The notes under the pieces are model-generated. The model was given only the letters and a program-made list of their open reading frames with translations. It did no database searches and was not told where the DNA came from. Below are positions 61,672 through 64,000 of a stretch of 64,000 nucleotides of DNA, one piece after another (position 1 is the first letter of the stretch; the number at the start of each line of letters is the position of its first letter). The DNA is taken from NCBI RefSeq assembly GCF_900258505.1, contig NZ_LT984895.1:2482492-2546491 (forward strand), read 5' to 3'. The translations under genes and the position numbers were made by a program. The DNA is from Brachybacterium timonense (GTDB taxonomy: Bacteria; Actinomycetota; Actinomycetes; Actinomycetales; Dermabacteraceae).

Positions 61672-62064
61672 TCACAGTGCCAGGCCGGCTTCACGGGCAC
61701 CGTCGGCGACGGCAGCCACGCGACCGTGATACTTGTTGCCGCCGCGGTCGAAGACAACAGCCTCAATACCGGCAGCCTTGGCGCGCTCGGCGATCAGGGC
61801 GCCGACCGAACGTGCCTTGTCCGACTTCGTGGCCTCCGCACCGCGCAGGTCCGCCTCCATGGTCGAGGCCGACGCGAGGGTGCGGCCCTCGGAGTCGTCC
61901 ACGATCTGCACGAAAACGTGACGCTGGGAGCGGGTGACCACCAGGCGCGGCCGCTCGGCCGTGCCGATGATGCGACGGCGCACCCGCAGGTGACGACGAC
62001 CGCGCGAGCGCAGCTTGGAGCCGCGGGATCCCTTGGTGTGCTTGAGTGCGTAACCCATGGTCAC
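61672..62064 (-). CDS. rplR: 50S ribosomal protein L18
   Basis: 5S rRNA-binding protein of about 130 aa with [40 protein letters not shown] and the end [14 protein letters not shown]-like helix. The start is either GTG 62064, overlapping the rplF stop (GTGA), or ATG 62058 two codons on. Confidence 0.97.
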   Translation of the reverse strand: MTMGYALKHTKGSRGSKLRSRGRRHLRVRRRIIGTAERPRLVVTRSQRHVFVQIVDDSEGRTLASASTMEADLRGAEATKSDKARSVGALIAERAKAAGIEAVVFDRGGNKYHGRVAAVADGAREAGLAL

Positions 62065-62603
62065 TTACCAGCCTTTCCGGCCTTGCGCAGGACGACCTCG
62101 TCCGCATAGCGCACGCCCTTGCCCTTGTACGGCTCCGGCTTGCGGATCTTGCGGATGTTCGCGGCAACCTCGCCCACCTGCTGCTTGCGGATGCCGCTCA
62201 CCGAGAACTTGGTGGGGGACTCCACGGCAAAGGTGATGCCCTCCGGCGCCTTGACGACGACGGGGTGCGAGAAGCCGAGCGCGAACTCAAGGTCATTGCC
62301 CTTGGCCACGACGCGGTAACCGGTGCCGACGATCTCGAGCTTCTTGGTGAAGCCCTCGGTGACGCCAAGCACCATGTTGTGGATGAGGGTGCGGGTGAGG
62401 CCGTGCAGCGCCTTCGTCTCGCGCTCCTCGTCGGGACGCGAGACGACGATCGAGCCGTCCTCGCCGCGGTCGACGGTCAGCGGAGCGGGCACGACGTGCT
62501 CGAGCTCGCCCTTGGGGCCCTCGACCGTGACGGTCTGGCCCTCGATGGTGACGTTCTTGATGGCAGCCGGGACGGGAACCGGCCGCAGTCCAATGCGGGA
62601 CAT
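62061..62603 (-). CDS. rplF: 50S ribosomal protein L6
   Basis: A 180-aa protein with two similar domains near the factor-binding centre. It starts [20 protein letters not shown], with [20 protein letters not shown] in the middle and [16 protein letters not shown] near the end. The ORF upstream of ATG 62603 belongs to another frame of rpsH. Confidence 0.98.
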   Translation of the reverse strand: MSRIGLRPVPVPAAIKNVTIEGQTVTVEGPKGELEHVVPAPLTVDRGEDGSIVVSRPDEERETKALHGLTRTLIHNMVLGVTEGFTKKLEIVGTGYRVVAKGNDLEFALGFSHPVVVKAPEGITFAVESPTKFSVSGIRKQQVGEVAANIRKIRKPEPYKGKGVRYADEVVLRKAGKAGK

Positions 62604-62625
62604 GTGACTGTCTCTCCTCTCCCGC

Positions 62626-63024
62626 TCACCAGATGTAGGCGAGGACTTCCCCACCCACACCCTTCTTGGCTGCCTGCTTGTCGGTGAGCAGACCGGAGGA
62701 CGTGGACAGGATCGCCACGCCCAGGCCGCCCAGGACCTTCGGCAGGTTGGTGGACTTCGCGTACACGCGCAGGCCCGGCTTCGAGATCCGGCGCACACCC
62801 GAAATGGCGCGCTCCCGGCTGTCGGAGTACTTGAGCTCGAGCACGAGGTTCTTGCCGACCTCGGCCTCCTCCTCGTGCCAGCCCAGGATGTAGCCCTCGG
62901 CCTTGAGGATGTCAGCGATGCGGCTCTTCAGCTTCGAATACGGCATGGACACGGTCTCGTGGTACGCCCCGGAGGCGTTCCGGATCCGCGTGAGCATGTC
63001 CGCGATCGGATCGGTCATGGTCAT
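62626..63024 (-). CDS. rpsH: 30S ribosomal protein S8
   Basis: A 132-aa protein that binds helix 21 of 16S rRNA. It starts [20 protein letters not shown] and ends with the family segment [23 protein letters not shown] 63018 two codons on is an alternative. Confidence 0.98.
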   Translation of the reverse strand: MTMTDPIADMLTRIRNASGAYHETVSMPYSKLKSRIADILKAEGYILGWHEEEAEVGKNLVLELKYSDSRERAISGVRRISKPGLRVYAKSTNLPKVLGGLGVAILSTSSGLLTDKQAAKKGVGGEVLAYIW

Positions 63025-63091
63025 GTCTGTGTGCTTCTTCCTCACCTGGTTTCCTCCGCGGACACCCGCGGAAGACCTGTGGCGATAGTCC

Positions 63092-63277
63092 TTACCAGCT
63101 GCTCTTCGTGACGCCGGGGAGCTCACCGCGGTGAGCCATCTCGCGCAGGCACACGCGGCACAGCCCGAACTTGCGGTACACCGAGTGCGGACGCCCGCAC
63201 CGCTGGCACCGGGTGTAGGCGCGCACCGCGAACTTCGGCTTGCGCTCCGACTTCTTGATCAGGGCGGTCTTGGCCAT
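63092..63277 (-). CDS. rpsN: 30S ribosomal protein S14, zinc type
   Basis: A 61-aa S14 of the zinc-binding form: [20 protein letters not shown] holds both CxxC pairs. It begins 1 nt after the rplE stop. The zinc-independent paralogue, which in actinobacteria is usually encoded elsewhere, is not in this window. Confidence 0.97.
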   Translation of the reverse strand: MAKTALIKKSERKPKFAVRAYTRCQRCGRPHSVYRKFGLCRVCLREMAHRGELPGVTKSSW

Positions 63278-63278
63278 A

Positions 63279-63845
63279 TCAGTTCTCCTTGAAGGGGAAG
63301 CCGAGCAGCTTGAGCAGCGCCCGTCCCTCGTCGTCGGTCTTCGCGGTGGTCACGACCGTGATGTCCATGCCGCGGACGCGGTCGATCTTGTCCTGGTCGA
63401 TCTCATGGAACATGACCTGCTCCGTGAGTCCGAAGGTGTAGTTGCCGTTGCCGTCGAAGTGCTTCGGCGACAGGCCGCGGAAGTCGCGGATGCGGGGCAG
63501 TGCCGTGGACAGCAGACGGTCCAGGAACTCCCACATGCGATCGCCACGCAGCGTCACATGGCAGCCGATCGGCATGCCCTCGCGCAGCTTGAACTGCGCG
63601 ATGGACTTGCGGGCCTTGGTGACCTGCGGCTTCTGACCGGTGATGGCGGTGAGGTCGCGGATGGCGCCGTCGATGACCTTGGAATCGCGGGCGGCGTCAC
63701 CGACGCCCATGTTCACCACGATCTTGGTCAGGCCCGGGATGAGCATGACGTTCTCGTAGCCGAACTGGTCGGTCAGCTGGCCCTTGATCTCCTCGCGGTA
63801 CTTCGCCTTGAGGCGGGGCAGGGTCTTCGTGGTCGTCTCGCTCAT
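63279..63845 (-). CDS. rplE: 50S ribosomal protein L5
   Basis: A 188-aa 5S rRNA-binding protein with [39 protein letters not shown] and the C-terminal [20 protein letters not shown]. Its ATG overlaps the rplX stop by 1 nt. Confidence 0.98.
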   Translation of the reverse strand: MSETTTKTLPRLKAKYREEIKGQLTDQFGYENVMLIPGLTKIVVNMGVGDAARDSKVIDGAIRDLTAITGQKPQVTKARKSIAQFKLREGMPIGCHVTLRGDRMWEFLDRLLSTALPRIRDFRGLSPKHFDGNGNYTFGLTEQVMFHEIDQDKIDRVRGMDITVVTTAKTDDEGRALLKLLGFPFKEN

Positions 63846-64000
63846 CAGATGTCCTTCCCGGAGCGCTTGGCATAGCGCACGCGGATCTGCTTGCTGCGGC
63901 CGTTCTCGAGCTCGACGGTCTCCACGCGGAAGCCCACCTTGGTGGGCTTGTTGTCCTCGGGATCCACGAGTGCCACGTTCGAGACGTGGATCGGGGCCTC
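63845..64000 (-). CDS. rplX: 50S ribosomal protein L24, 5' part outside window
   Basis: The last 51 or so residues of L24 are visible, from [20 protein letters not shown] to [10 protein letters not shown]. The fold's KOW half lies beyond the window end. Order and coupling with rplE are standard. Confidence 0.93.
   Translation of the reverse strand, partial: EAPIHVSNVALVDPEDNKPTKVGFRVETVELENGRSKQIRVRYAKRSGKDI

Noticed and set aside
1-64000. CRISPR arrays, tRNA and rRNA genes
   Set aside because: No regularly spaced repeats or cloverleaf-like sequence were noticed while reading; a tRNAscan or CRISPR search was not possible.

Overview
The window is high-GC DNA from an actinobacterium, most likely order Micrococcales. 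A Dermabacteraceae-like skin or cheese commensal would fit the gene content, but the genus cannot be fixed from this window. The evidence is the high GC, many GTG starts, many apparently leaderless promoters, separate PurS/PurQ/PurL, Zn-type S14, and the order rplQ...truA, rplM-rpsI-glmM...coaA-glmS-acpS-nnr-alr-tsaE-tsaB-rimI. No tRNA, rRNA, CRISPR array, transposase or phage gene was seen.

Layout. 1-5.9 kb: a ferritin (cut by the window edge), an oleate hydratase divergent from a TetR repressor, and an ABC exporter pair. 5.9-20.7 kb: a minus-strand housekeeping run (glmM, glmS, acpS, nnr, alr, tsaE, tsaB, rimI, with coaA divergent). Between glmM and coaA it is interrupted by a 5.3 kb accessory module: histidine kinase, 68-aa cationic secreted peptide, response regulator, secreted 147-aa protein, ABC ATPase and two membrane proteins. 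Two copies of the inverted repeat CATCCCT-N6-AGGGATG lie upstream of the two candidate target units. This module is the best candidate for an undescribed system. 20.8-28 kb: a SWIM/SNF2 helicase, a D-lactate dehydrogenase with a PfoR-like EIIC membrane protein, then rpsI, rplM and truA.

29-48 kb: purine synthesis genes on the plus strand (purD-purC, purS-purQ, purL) separated by blocks of unrelated genes. These blocks hold pcm and an MBL hydrolase; a sugar isomerase/oxidoreductase operon with its TetR and operator; an rRNA methyltransferase; a nucleoside hydrolase; and a TetR-controlled fatty-acid module (MaoC hydratase, FabG4-like reductase, thiolase, acyl-CoA oxidase) that carries every step of a beta-oxidation turn. 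48-53.7 kb: a cell-surface block with two Tat-exported SLH-domain wall hydrolases flanking a polysaccharide pyruvyl transferase, the enzyme class that makes the SLH ligand.

54-64 kb: the end of the ribosomal protein superoperon on the minus strand (rplX, rplE, rpsN, rpsH, rplF, rplR, rpsE, rpmD, rplO, secY, adk, map, infA, rpmJ, rpsM, rpsK, rpoA, rplQ), closed by a strong hairpin. rpsD is not between rpsK and rpoA, and truA-rplM-rpsI lies about 25 kb away.
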